A DNA stretch of 64,000 bases from Streptomyces sp. NBC_00258 (GCF_036182465.1 NZ_CP108081.1:9362001-9426000), one strand, 5' to 3'; numbered from the stretch's first letter, positions 49,334 to 59,773 are shown. Translations and numbers: made by a program. The notes: generated from the letters alone by a model not told the origin.

Positions 49334-49501
49334 CCTGACCCGGAGTGCCCACCGTGCCTCCGCCCACCGTGAGTTCCACAGGGACCGGTGAGGCGTACCC
49401 CCGCGCGGCCATGGCCTGAATCATGCCCCGGCGCTCCGGGCTCCGCACGCCCTCCTCACCCCTCCTCATCCTCCTTCTTGTCCCTCCCCTGGAGCCCTCA
49501 C

Positions 49502-50599
49502 ATGTCCCGTGCCCGTCTGCCTCTGGCCGCGCTCTCGCTGGCCTCCGCCTCCGCGCTCCTCCTCGCGGGCTGCTCGCAGTCCTCGGACGCCTCCGGGACC
49601 GCCGGCGACAAGGCCGCCCCGGCCGCCGCGGCCACCGGCACGAAGCCCGCGCCCTTCAGCAAGGGCAAGGTCAAGGTCGCCCTGGTCCGGCAGAGCGGCG
49701 CCGGCGACTACTTCGAGCAGTGGGGCAACGGCGCGAAGGCGCAGGCGAAGGCCCTGGGCATCGACCTGACCGTGTACGACGCCCAGGCGGACAACGCCAA
49801 GCAGGCCACCGACCTCTCCTCGGCCATCAACTCCGGCGCGCAGGCGATCATCGTCGACCACGGCTTCCCGGCCACGATCCAGCCGGAGATCGACAAGGCC
49901 GTGAAGAAGGGCATCAAGGTCGTCGTCTACGACGTCGAGACGACGAACAAGTCGGTGATCAGCACCAAGCAGGACGACGCCAGCATGGCCCAGGCCGTCC
50001 TCGACGTGATGGGCGACGAACTCGGCAAGGACGCGAAGGTCGGCTACGTCAACGTCGCCGGGTACGCCGCCCTCGACAAGCGCGACAGCGTCTGGAAGAA
50101 GACGGCCGACGCCAACGGCTGGAAGCAGGAGTTCAAGGTCGGCAAGGTGACCGACTCCACGGCCACCGACAACGTGCCCCTGGTCAGCGCCGCGCTCACC
50201 CAGCACTCGGACGTGGCCGGCGTCTTCGCCCCGTACGACGAACTCGCCAAGGGCACCGTCCTCGCCGTCCAGAACAAGAAGCTCCAGGACAAGGTGAAGG
50301 TCTTCGGTGCGGACGTCTCCAACGCCGACATCCAGAACATGACCGCGAAGGACAGCCCCTGGGTGGCCACGGCGGGCACGGATCCGTCCGCGGTCGGTGC
50401 CGCCGTCGTCCGTACGACCGCCCTGGAGCTGGCCGGCCGGCTGAACAAGTCCTCGGTGGAGTTCCCTGCCGTCGCCATCACCCAGGACTTCCTGAAGAGC
50501 AAGGGCATCGAGAACATGGACCAGCTGCGGAAGGCCCTGCCCGCGCTGAACCTCTCCAAGGTCAGCACCGCGGACTGGATCCCGAATGTCGCCCACTGA
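49502..50599 (+). CDS. ribose-type ABC substrate-binding lipoprotein, probable methylthioribose binder
   Basis: A 365-residue lipoprotein from ATG 49502 with GGAG 8 nt upstream. Lipobox LLLAGC with Cys24. The periplasmic-binding-protein fold of the RbsB family shows in KVKVALVRQSGAGDYFEQWG, DLSSAINSGAQAIIVDHGFP and GVFAPYDELAKGTVLAVQNK. The operon ends in mtnK, so methylthioribose is the likely ligand; plain pentoses cannot be excluded by sequence. Confidence 0.85.
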   Translation: MSRARLPLAALSLASASALLLAGCSQSSDASGTAGDKAAPAAAATGTKPAPFSKGKVKVALVRQSGAGDYFEQWGNGAKAQAKALGIDLTVYDAQADNAKQATDLSSAINSGAQAIIVDHGFPATIQPEIDKAVKKGIKVVVYDVETTNKSVISTKQDDASMAQAVLDVMGDELGKDAKVGYVNVAGYAALDKRDSVWKKTADANGWKQEFKVGKVTDSTATDNVPLVSAALTQHSDVAGVFAPYDELAKGTVLAVQNKKLQDKVKVFGADVSNADIQNMTAKDSPWVATAGTDPSAVGAAVVRTTALELAGRLNKSSVEFPAVAITQDFLKSKGIENMDQLRKALPALNLSKVSTADWIPNVAH

Positions 50600-52145
50600 G
50601 CAGGCTCCCGCGGTGGGTCCGCCCGAACCGGCTCCCGCGGTGGGTCTGCGGGACGTCAGCATGGCCTTCGGCGGGAAGACGGTGCTCGCCTCCGTCTCCC
50701 TGGACATCGCCGCGGGCAGTGTGGTCGCGCTGCTCGGAGCGAACGGCGCCGGCAAGTCCACGCTGATCAAGATCCTGTCCGGGGTCCACACGGACCACGG
50801 CGGTGAGGTCCGGGTGAACGGTTCGCCCGCCGCTCTCCAGTCGCCCCTCGCCGCCCGCCAGTTGGGCATCCAGACGGTCCACCAGCGCATCGGCGAGGGC
50901 ATCGTGCCCGGACTCACGGTCGCCGAGAACCTCGTGTTCGAGGAACTGGCCCAGGCGCGAGGCAACCCCTTCCTGAACGGGCGCCGCCTCCTTGCCCGGG
51001 CCCGCGAGATCCAGTCGGCGCTCGACCTCGGCTGGAGCGACGCCGTGCTCAGGCGCGATGTCACCGAACTCGGCATCTCCGACCGGCAGTTGCTGATCCT
51101 GGCCCGCGCCCTGGCGACCCGCCCCCGGCTGCTGGTTCTCGACGAGCCGACCTCGGCGCTCTCCGCCGCCGAGGCCAAGCGCCTGTTCGCGCTCGTCGAG
51201 CGTATGCGGGACGACGGGATCGCGGTGCTGTACGTGTCCCACCGGCTCGGCGAGATCGACGCGCTCGCCGACCGGCTGGTCGTCCTGCGGGACGGTCTTC
51301 TCACCGAGGACCAGGACAGGCCCTTCGACTGGGACAGCGCCCTGCGCGCGATGCTCGCCCAGGCCCAGGAGGCGACGACCGCACGGCCAGAGCGGGCAGG
51401 CGATCAGGGCGAGATCGCGCTCTCCCTGCGCGCGGTGCCGCTCCTCGACGGCCACGCCCCGCAGGACCTCGACATCCGGGCGGGCGAAGTAACCGGCGTC
51501 GTGGGCCTGTTGGGCGCGGGCAAGACCGAACTCGCCCGCGGCCTCTTCGGCGCCGAGCCGTTCCCGGCGGGCTCCCTCGAACTGGACGGCAGGCCCTACG
51601 CGCCCCGCCGCCCCGCCGACGCCATCCGCAGCGGCGTCCACCTGGTGCCCGAGGACCGGCACGCGGACGCACTCGTCCCCGGCTGGTCGCTGGCCCAGAA
51701 CATCTCGCTGCCGTTCCTCAAGTCCCTCGCCCCCTTGTCCGCGGCCGGGCTGGTGAACCGCTCCAGGGAGGACGCCCTCGGCCGCGCCACCATCGAACAA
51801 CTCGGCGTCGTCGCGCGCGACGAGCACAGCACCGTCGAGGAACTGTCCGGCGGCAACCAGCAGAAGGTCGTCGTGGGCCGCTGGCTCGCCGAACGCCCCC
51901 GCGTCCTCATCCTGGACGAACCGTTCCGGGGCGTGGACATCGGCGCCCGTCGCGACATCGGCCGCCGCGCCCGCGCCCTGGCCGCCGAAGGAGCCGCGGT
52001 CCTCGTCCTGTCCGCCGACGTGGACGAGGTCCTGGAGGTCGCCGACCGGGTCCTCGTCCTCACCGCGGGCGAGATCCGCCTCGACGCGTACGGCGACGAC
52101 GCGGAGCGCGACCGCGTGATCCAGTCCATCTCGGCGTCCGTCTGA
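50586..52145 (+). CDS. ribose-type ABC transporter ATP-binding protein (two NBDs)
   Basis: A 519-residue ATPase from ATG 50586, overlapping the lipoprotein gene by 14 nt. First domain: Walker A LLGANGAGKSTLIKILSG, LGISDRQLLILARAL, Walker B LLVLDEPTSAL. Second domain: VVGLLGAGKTELARGLFG, ELSGGNQQKVVVGRWLAE, VLILDEPFRGVDIGARRD. This is the RbsA/MglA plan. It energises import through the permease encoded next. Confidence 0.92.
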   Translation: MSPTEQAPAVGPPEPAPAVGLRDVSMAFGGKTVLASVSLDIAAGSVVALLGANGAGKSTLIKILSGVHTDHGGEVRVNGSPAALQSPLAARQLGIQTVHQRIGEGIVPGLTVAENLVFEELAQARGNPFLNGRRLLARAREIQSALDLGWSDAVLRRDVTELGISDRQLLILARALATRPRLLVLDEPTSALSAAEAKRLFALVERMRDDGIAVLYVSHRLGEIDALADRLVVLRDGLLTEDQDRPFDWDSALRAMLAQAQEATTARPERAGDQGEIALSLRAVPLLDGHAPQDLDIRAGEVTGVVGLLGAGKTELARGLFGAEPFPAGSLELDGRPYAPRRPADAIRSGVHLVPEDRHADALVPGWSLAQNISLPFLKSLAPLSAAGLVNRSREDALGRATIEQLGVVARDEHSTVEELSGGNQQKVVVGRWLAERPRVLILDEPFRGVDIGARRDIGRRARALAAEGAAVLVLSADVDEVLEVADRVLVLTAGEIRLDAYGDDAERDRVIQSISASV

Positions 52146-52182
52146 TGCCGGCCACTCAGCACGCCACACCAGGAAGCACGCC

Positions 52183-53229
52183 ATGACGACCACCCAGAGC
52201 ACCGAGGTGCCGACCAAGGCGGCGGTCCCACCCGCGACCTCCACCGGCCTGCGCGTCCAGAGCGCCGTCATCAAGTACGGTTTCATCTTCGTCACCGTCA
52301 CGCTCTTCACGTACTTCGCGCTGAGCGAGCCGTCCTTCCGTGACTCGGCGACACTCCTCGACACCCTCCGGTACGTCTCGGTCGCCGCGATCCTCGGACT
52401 CGGCGTCACCCTCACCATGGCCGTCGGCGGAATGGACATGTCCGTCGGCGCGGTGGCCGGGCTCGGCGTGACGGTCGCCGCCAAGACGATGGTCACGTAC
52501 AACCAGGTCGGCGTGGTCGCGATCCTCGCCGTCGTCGCGGCGGGCGCGCTGGCCGGACTGCTCAACGCCCTGCTGATCGTCGTCCTGAAGATCCCCGACA
52601 TGCTGGCCACGCTCGGCACCATGTTCGTGATCCAGGGCACCAAACTCATCCTGGTCGACGGCCAGTCGATCACCCCGGGCATGACCCAGTCCGACGGCAC
52701 CACAGCGCCCGGCAGGTTCACCGAGGGCTTCCTGCGCATCGACCGCGGCACGGTCCTCGGCGTCCCCGTCTCGGTGCTGATCTTCGGCGCGCTCACGGTC
52801 GTCGCCTGGGTGTTCCTCGCCCGCACCCGCTGGGGCCGCGTCCTCTACGCGATCGGCGCCAACCCCGAGGCCTCCCGGCTGGCCGGCATCCGCGTCGGCG
52901 CGTACCGGGCCCTGGCGTACGTCCTGTCCGGCGTCCTCGCGTCGATCGGCGGGCTGATCCTGGCGTCCCGCATCGGCCAGGGCGACGTCTCGGCCGGTAC
53001 GTCCCAGCTGCTCGAGGCGGTGGCGGTCGCCCTGGTCGGCACCTCCGTCCTCGGCCGCGGCCGGCCCAACGTGTGGGGAACGGCCCTGGGCGCCGTCCTG
53101 ATCGGCATCATCACCACCGGTCTGACCATCAAGGGCCTGCCCTACTACACGCAGGACGTCGTCGAGGGCGCGGTCCTCATCCTCGCCCTGGTCTTCAGCT
53201 TCACCCTGTCCAAGCGCCGCACCGCATAA
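52183..53229 (+). CDS. ribose-type ABC transporter permease
   Basis: A 348-residue membrane protein of the RbsC type from ATG 52183. Eight to ten hydrophobic segments, with the GVTLTMAVGGMDMSVGAVAG loop (the usual GGIDLSVG motif) and ARTRWGRVLYAIGANPEASR, characteristic of sugar permeases. The start follows the ATPase stop by 37 nt. It forms a homodimeric channel. Confidence 0.9.
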   Translation: MTTTQSTEVPTKAAVPPATSTGLRVQSAVIKYGFIFVTVTLFTYFALSEPSFRDSATLLDTLRYVSVAAILGLGVTLTMAVGGMDMSVGAVAGLGVTVAAKTMVTYNQVGVVAILAVVAAGALAGLLNALLIVVLKIPDMLATLGTMFVIQGTKLILVDGQSITPGMTQSDGTTAPGRFTEGFLRIDRGTVLGVPVSVLIFGALTVVAWVFLARTRWGRVLYAIGANPEASRLAGIRVGAYRALAYVLSGVLASIGGLILASRIGQGDVSAGTSQLLEAVAVALVGTSVLGRGRPNVWGTALGAVLIGIITTGLTIKGLPYYTQDVVEGAVLILALVFSFTLSKRRTA

Positions 53230-53240
53230 GGGAGTTCACG

Positions 53241-54404
53241 ATGGGCTACCGCATTCTGGAGACCGAGGACGTGCCCGCGTACCTGCGCGAGCGCGGCCAC
53301 TGGGACGACACGGACGACATCAGCGTCCGTGAGGTCTCCGACGGCAACATGAACCGCGTGTTCCTCGCCTCGAACGGAGCCGGCACCCGCGGCCTCGCGG
53401 TCAAGCAGGCCCTGCCCTGGGTGCGGGTCGCGGGCCCCTCCTGGCCGATGAGCCCGGAGCGCGCCGACGCCGAGGCCCGCGCCTACGAGCAGGTCGCCAG
53501 GGTCGCCCCGGACAAGATCCCGGCGGTCCACGGCTACGACGCCGACAACTACGCCCTCGTCATGGAGGACATGTCCGACCTCCAGGTCCTGCGCACGGTC
53601 CTCAACGAGGGCGGCTCCTACGGCCCGGACACCTCCCGCCGCATCGGTGAGTTCATCGCCCAACTCGCCTTCGCCACCAGCGACTTCGGCATGCCGTCGG
53701 CCGAACGCAAGGCCCTGATCGCGGCCTCCGTCAGCCCAGAGCTGTGCCGGATCACCGAGGACGTCGTCCTCTCCGAGCCGTACGTCGAGCACGAGCACAA
53801 CCACTGGCACCCCGGACTCGACGACCTGGCCGCCGAGTTCCGCGCCGACACCCGCCTGCGCACCGAGGTCGCCGACCTCAGGCACACCTTCATGACCTCC
53901 GCCCAGGCACTGCTCCACGGCGACCTGCACACCGGCAGCGTCATGGTCGGCGAACGCGAAGACGCCCCCGTCGTACGGGTCTTCGACCCCGAGTTCTCCT
54001 TCGTCGGCCCGATCGGCTACGACCTCGGCCTGTACTGGGCGAACGTTCTCGTCTCCCAGGCACGGGCGCAGGCTCTAGGCACGGTCACCGACCACGCGGC
54101 CCAACTCCGGCTCACCTGGGAGGGGTTCGAGACGGAGTTCCGCCGCCTCTGGCCGACCCGGGTCGACACCTTCTTCGACGACGCGTACCTCGACCGCTTC
54201 CTGGGCCGGGTCCGGAGCGACTCGGCGGGCTTCGCCGGCACCGAGATTGTCCGCCGCGTCATCGGTTTCGCCCACCTCACCGACCTGACGACCCTGCCCG
54301 ACCCCGTGCCGGCCTCACGCCGTGCGCTGCTGCTCGGGCGCGAACTCATCGTGCGGAGGGCCGAGTTGACCCGTACCGAGGACATCGAGGCGCTGGCCCG
54401 CTGA
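53241..54404 (+). CDS. mtnK: S-methyl-5-thioribose kinase
   Basis: A 387-residue protein-kinase-fold small-molecule kinase from ATG 53241 behind AAGGGAG. It phosphorylates methylthioribose at C1 with ATP. Visible: REVSDGNMNRVFLA (P-loop like), LAVKQALPWVRVAGPSWPM, the catalytic loop ALLHGDLHTGSVMV and the metal site VFDPEFSFVGPIGYDLGLYW. It closes the four-gene import operon, 12 nt after the permease, and supplies MtnA. Confidence 0.94.
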   Translation: MGYRILETEDVPAYLRERGHWDDTDDISVREVSDGNMNRVFLASNGAGTRGLAVKQALPWVRVAGPSWPMSPERADAEARAYEQVARVAPDKIPAVHGYDADNYALVMEDMSDLQVLRTVLNEGGSYGPDTSRRIGEFIAQLAFATSDFGMPSAERKALIAASVSPELCRITEDVVLSEPYVEHEHNHWHPGLDDLAAEFRADTRLRTEVADLRHTFMTSAQALLHGDLHTGSVMVGEREDAPVVRVFDPEFSFVGPIGYDLGLYWANVLVSQARAQALGTVTDHAAQLRLTWEGFETEFRRLWPTRVDTFFDDAYLDRFLGRVRSDSAGFAGTEIVRRVIGFAHLTDLTTLPDPVPASRRALLLGRELIVRRAELTRTEDIEALAR

Positions 54405-54427
54405 CCGGCGGGGCCGAGACGGACATG

Positions 54428-54464
54428 CCGAAGGGCGGCACCCCCCGTGGGAGCCGCCCTTCGG
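54428..54464. terminator. bidirectional terminator between mtnK and glpD
   Basis: CCGAAGGGCGGC (54428-54439) pairs with GCCGCCCTTCGG (54453-54464) between convergent genes. Confidence 0.75.
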
Positions 54465-54483
54465 ACGTGCGGTGGCCGTGCGG

Positions 54484-56109
54484 CTACTTCTCGTCGAGCA
54501 GGCCCTGCACCTTGCTCCGTACCTCGTCCGTCGCGAGGCCGCGGATCGTCAGCGTCGTACGGCGGCGCAGTACGTCGTCCGCGGTCTCGGCCCACTCGTT
54601 GTCACGCGCGTACACGACCTGCGCCCAGATCTCGGGGGCGTCCGGGTGGACACGCTCGGCCAGTTCCGGGTTGTCGTTGGCGAGGCGCGCGATGTCGAAG
54701 GCCAGCGAGCCGTAGTGCGTGGAGAGGTGCCTGGCGGTGTCTGCGCCCATGCGCGGGCCGGGCGCCGGACCGTCGACCAGGAGCCGGTGCGCGACCGCAC
54801 GCGGGTTGGCGACACCCGGCAGCGGCAGCTTCTTCGGCAGCTCGGAGATCGGCTCGAAGTCCTCGCCGAGCGGACGGCCCGGCAGCGACTCCAGCTGCTT
54901 CATGACCGTACGGCCTATGTGCCGGAAGGTCGTCCACTTGCCGCCCGCGACGGACAGCATGCCGCCCCGGCCCTCGGTGACGACCGTCTCCCGCTTGGCC
55001 TTCGACGTGTCGCCGGGACCGCCCGGCAGCACCCGCAGACCCGCGAAGGAGTACGTGATCAGGTCACGGGACAACTGCTGGTCGCGGATGGAGAACGCGG
55101 CCTCGTCGAGGATCTGGGATATGTCCTTCTCGTTGACCGAGACGTCCGCCGGGTCGCCCTCGTACGCCTCGTCGGTCGTGCCGAGCAGCAGCATGTCCTC
55201 CCAGGGGAGGGCGAAGGTGATGCGGTACTTGTCGATCGGCGTGGCCAGCGCGGCCTTCCAGGGGGAGGTGCGCTTGAGCACCAGATGCGCGCCCTTCGAC
55301 AGGCGGATGGACGGCGCCGCGTTCTCGTCCTCCATCTTCCGCAGGTGGTCGACCCACGGCCCGGTCGCGTTCAGCACGAGGCGGGCCGACACGCCGAACT
55401 CGTCGCCGGAGAGCCGGTCCCTGAGCTCCGCGCCGGTCACCCGGCCCCGGGTGAAGCGCAGGCCCGTGACCTCTGCGTGGTTGAGCACGGTGGCGCCGGA
55501 CTCGACGGCCCCGCGGACCGTCATCAGCGCCATCCGGGAGTCGTTCATCTGGTCGTCGCCGTACACGGCCACGGCCTTGAGGTTGTCCGTACGCAGCTCG
55601 GGCACGTCCTGCGCGGCCTTCGACGGCGAGAGCAGATGTCCCACGCCGTCACCGAAGGCCGACAGGGCCGAGTACGCGAAGACACCCGCGCCCAGCTTCG
55701 CCGCGCCGTGCGGCCCGCCCTTGTACACGGGGAGGTAGAACGTGAGCGGATTCGCCAGGTGGGGGGCCACCTGACGGGAGACCGCACGGCGCTCGAAGTG
55801 GTTCTCCGCCACCAGCTTCACCGCGCCGGTCTGCAGATAGCGCAGACCGCCGTGGAGCAGCTTGGAGGAGGCGGAGGAGGTCGCGCCGGCGAAGTCGCCG
55901 GCGTCGACCAGGGCCACCCGCAGGCCCGACTGTGCGGCATGCCAGGCGGTGGAGATGCCCAGAATCCCGCCACCGATCACCAGGAGGTCATATGTCGCCT
56001 TGGACAGCTGCTCCCGGGTCTCGGCACGGCTCACTGCCTTGAAACCGTAGGCGGCGGAGCCGTTGGCCGGGTGCGTCCCAAGAGCCGGGACACTCTGCAG
56101 GGTGGTCAT
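54484..56109 (-). CDS. glpD: glycerol-3-phosphate dehydrogenase (FAD, aerobic type)
   Basis: A 541-residue flavoprotein from ATG 56109, 6 nt after the glpK stop. FAD-binding Rossmann motif LLVIGGGILGISTAWHAAQS at about 41-60, then GATSSASSKLLHGGLRYLQ typical of GlpD, and a C-terminal DAO_C domain (GSLAFDIARLANDNPELAER). It oxidises glycerol-3-P to dihydroxyacetone-P and feeds electrons to the respiratory chain at the membrane. Last gene of glpF-glpK-glpD. Confidence 0.95.
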   Translation of the reverse strand: MTTLQSVPALGTHPANGSAAYGFKAVSRAETREQLSKATYDLLVIGGGILGISTAWHAAQSGLRVALVDAGDFAGATSSASSKLLHGGLRYLQTGAVKLVAENHFERRAVSRQVAPHLANPLTFYLPVYKGGPHGAAKLGAGVFAYSALSAFGDGVGHLLSPSKAAQDVPELRTDNLKAVAVYGDDQMNDSRMALMTVRGAVESGATVLNHAEVTGLRFTRGRVTGAELRDRLSGDEFGVSARLVLNATGPWVDHLRKMEDENAAPSIRLSKGAHLVLKRTSPWKAALATPIDKYRITFALPWEDMLLLGTTDEAYEGDPADVSVNEKDISQILDEAAFSIRDQQLSRDLITYSFAGLRVLPGGPGDTSKAKRETVVTEGRGGMLSVAGGKWTTFRHIGRTVMKQLESLPGRPLGEDFEPISELPKKLPLPGVANPRAVAHRLLVDGPAPGPRMGADTARHLSTHYGSLAFDIARLANDNPELAERVHPDAPEIWAQVVYARDNEWAETADDVLRRRTTLTIRGLATDEVRSKVQGLLDEK

Positions 56110-56115
56110 TGCGAA

Positions 56116-57684
<1,569 letters not shown>

Positions 57685-57744
57685 GGTGTGCTCCTGAAAG
57701 TCCGTGGATAAGGGGCTGGCTTACGGCGTATTGCTCTCGGCTCC

Positions 57745-57782
57745 GGGTCGACGTCCGTCCCGTACCGGACGGACGTCGACCC
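57745..57782 (-). terminator. intercistronic hairpin between glpF and glpK
   Basis: GGGTCGACGTCCGTCC (57745-57760) and GGACGGACGTCGACCC (57767-57782) are perfect 16-bp arms with a 6-nt loop. Inside an operon this may be a partial terminator or an mRNA-processing element. Confidence 0.65.
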
Positions 57783-57799
57783 CGAGCGGACGTACGGCT

Positions 57800-58588
57800 C
57801 TAAGCAAAAGCGACGTTGTAGAGGCCTGCGGCGATCGCTCCGCCGATCAGCGGACCCGCGACCGGGATCCAGGCGTAGCTCCAGTCGGACCCGCCCTTGT
57901 TGGGCAGGGGAAGCAGGGCGTGCACGATACGCGGGCCGAGGTCACGGGCCGGGTTGATGGCGTACCCCGTCGGACCACCGAGGGAGAGACCGATGCTGAC
58001 GACCACGAGGGCGGTGATCAGCGCGCCCAGGGTGCCGAGACCCTTGCCGCTGTCGTTGAGCCCCTGCGTGAGGATCGCGAGCACCAGCACGACCGTGCCG
58101 ATGATCTCCGTGGCGAGGTTCTGCCACGCGACCCGGACCTCCGGGCCGGTGGAGAAGATGCCGAGCACCGGGCCGGCCTTGGCCTCCCGGGCCTCCACGG
58201 ACTTGGTGTCCTGCGCACCGGGACCGCCCACGATCTCGCGGTCGGTGAGGTGCGCGTGGAACTGCCCGTAGTACGCGACCCACACCAGCGCCGCGCCGAT
58301 CATGGCGCCGAGGAGCTGGCCCGACCAGTAGGTCAGGACGTTGCTCCAGGCGTCGTCCTTGATGGCGATCGCGAGGGTCACGGCCGGGTTCAGATGGGCA
58401 CCGGAGAGAGGCGCCGAGGTGTACACGGCGGTCAGTACCGCGAACCCCCACCCGAAGGTGATGGCGAGCCACCCGGCGTTGCGTGCCTTGGAGGCCTTCA
58501 GCGTGACGGCGGCACAGACACCGCCGCCGAGCAGGATGAGTATGGCGGTACCGATGGTCTCGCCGATGAAGATGTCGGAGCTGGACAC
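57800..58588 (-). CDS. glpF: glycerol facilitator (MIP family aquaglyceroporin)
   Basis: A 262-residue six-helix channel from GTG 58588 behind AAAGGAG (spacing 6). Both half-helix motifs are present: SGAHLNPAV (Asn67) and YAINPARDLGPR (Asn212); the Asp after NPAR marks a glycerol-conducting rather than water-only member. First gene of the glycerol operon. A GylR-type site lies upstream. Confidence 0.94.
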   Translation of the reverse strand: MSSSDIFIGETIGTAILILLGGGVCAAVTLKASKARNAGWLAITFGWGFAVLTAVYTSAPLSGAHLNPAVTLAIAIKDDAWSNVLTYWSGQLLGAMIGAALVWVAYYGQFHAHLTDREIVGGPGAQDTKSVEAREAKAGPVLGIFSTGPEVRVAWQNLATEIIGTVVLVLAILTQGLNDSGKGLGTLGALITALVVVSIGLSLGGPTGYAINPARDLGPRIVHALLPLPNKGGSDWSYAWIPVAGPLIGGAIAAGLYNVAFA

Positions 58589-58881
58589 CCGCGACTCCTT
58601 TGTCCTTCGTCCAGGGGAAGCCGAACCCCGGGTCCCTCCGGTGGTTCGCGACCTCAGGTGAGGTCGTTGCGGCCCTTGGCGTTGTCACACTCTAACGCTT
58701 ATTGCCGGTAGGTGTTCGACAATGCCGACCGATGGACGCGAGTCTCGCTCTCCCGTTACCACCCCGTCAAGGCTTCCGTTGTCGAAAACGCGATCGTTAT
58801 TCATTGCTGTGAAACATCGATCTTGGAACGGCCGCGCACCGCGTGCGAGCTGGCACGTTCCGTGGCCGCGGGGGATGTCGA
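58589..58881. other. promoter region of the glycerol operon
   Basis: About 290 nt between the gylR terminator and glpF, read leftwards. It contains the operator candidate at 58714-58730. The stretch 58780-58815 is AT-rich for this genome (GTTATTCATTGCTGTGAAAC) and may carry promoter elements. No gene seen. Confidence 0.45.
58714..58730. promoter_or_regulatory. candidate GylR operator upstream of glpF
   Basis: GTTCGACAATGCCGACC, an imperfect palindrome (6 of 8 pairs), lies 126 nt before glpF. With its flank it matches, in inverse orientation, the site at 59757-59773 upstream of gylR. Confidence 0.6.
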
Positions 58882-58912
58882 AAGGCCGGTACGTCGTCGA
58901 CGTACCGGCCTT
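58882..58912 (-). terminator. gylR terminator
   Basis: AAGGCCGGTACGTC (58882-58895) and GACGTACCGGCCTT (58899-58912) form a perfect 14-bp stem with a 3-nt loop, 27 nt past the gylR stop. Confidence 0.8.
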
Positions 58913-58938
58913 GTTTCCGTCCGAAGAGCCCGCGAACC

Positions 58939-59703
58939 TCAGAACCGCCCGGCACCCAGATCCCGGGACACCGCGCGGGCGCAGTCGCGGACCGCCGCGA
59001 TCAGCTCGGGGCGCAGCTCGCCGTCCTTGCAGACGCGCTCCACCGCCCCCGTGACGCCCACCGCGCCGACCGGCATCCGCCGCTGGTTGTGAATGGGCGC
59101 GGCCACCGAGGCCACGCCCGTCCAGGTCTCCTCCACGTCGGCCGCGTACCCGCGCGCGCGTGTGAGGTCGAGGACGGTCTCGAACGCGTCCGCCGCGCTT
59201 ATCGTGCGGACCGTGAACTCCTTGCGCTCGGCCTCCAGGACCTCGCTGTGCGCCACCGGGTCGTAGGCCGACAGGACCTTGCCCAGCGCCGTGGAGTGCA
59301 GCGGCTGCATGGCCCCGACCTCCAGCACCTGCCGGCTGTCGTCGGGCCGGAACACGTGGTGCACGATCAGTACGCCCTGCTGGTGCAGGACCCCCAGATA
59401 GACGCTCTCGCCGCTCGACCGGGCCAGGTCGTCCGTCCACACCAGGGCGCGCGCCCGCAGCTCGTGCACGTCGAGATACGTGGTGCCCAGGCGCAGCAGC
59501 TCGGCGCCCAGCTGGTAGCGCCCGGACGCCGCGTCCTGCTCGACGAAGCCCTCCTGCTGCAGCGTGCGCAGGATGCCGTGGGCCGTACCCTTGGCCAGGC
59601 CGAGCGACGAGGCGATGTCCGACAGGCCGAGCCGTCGCTCGCCGCCCGCGAGCAGCCGCAGCATCGCGGCCGCCCGTTCGAGCGACTGGATGTTCCGTGC
59701 CAT
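58939..59703 (-). CDS. gylR: IclR-family glycerol operon regulator GylR
   Basis: A 254-residue regulator, the length of S. coelicolor GylR, from ATG 59703. The N-terminal winged helix (LGLSDIASSLGLAKGTAHGI, LRTLQQEGFVEQDAASGRYQ) is followed by an IclR ligand domain (LHSTALGKVLSAYDP, GVASVAAPIHNQRRMPVGAV). It represses the downstream glpF-glpK-glpD genes and itself, with glycerol or glycerol-3-P as the inducing signal in the known system. A palindromic site lies 54-70 nt before its start. Confidence 0.93.
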   Translation of the reverse strand: MARNIQSLERAAAMLRLLAGGERRLGLSDIASSLGLAKGTAHGILRTLQQEGFVEQDAASGRYQLGAELLRLGTTYLDVHELRARALVWTDDLARSSGESVYLGVLHQQGVLIVHHVFRPDDSRQVLEVGAMQPLHSTALGKVLSAYDPVAHSEVLEAERKEFTVRTISAADAFETVLDLTRARGYAADVEETWTGVASVAAPIHNQRRMPVGAVGVTGAVERVCKDGELRPELIAAVRDCARAVSRDLGAGRF

Positions 59704-59756
59704 CGCCGTCCTGCCCTCCGTCCCCTTGGACCGTCGGTCGGCGCTTCACTGCCACC

Positions 59757-59773
59757 GTTCGGCAATGTCGAAC
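59757..59773. promoter_or_regulatory. candidate GylR operator upstream of gylR
   Basis: GTTCGGCAATGTCGAAC is a 17-bp palindrome with one mismatched pair and an odd centre. The flanking CACTACCGG on this strand corresponds to CCGGTAG beside the glpF-side site. Confidence 0.65.
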
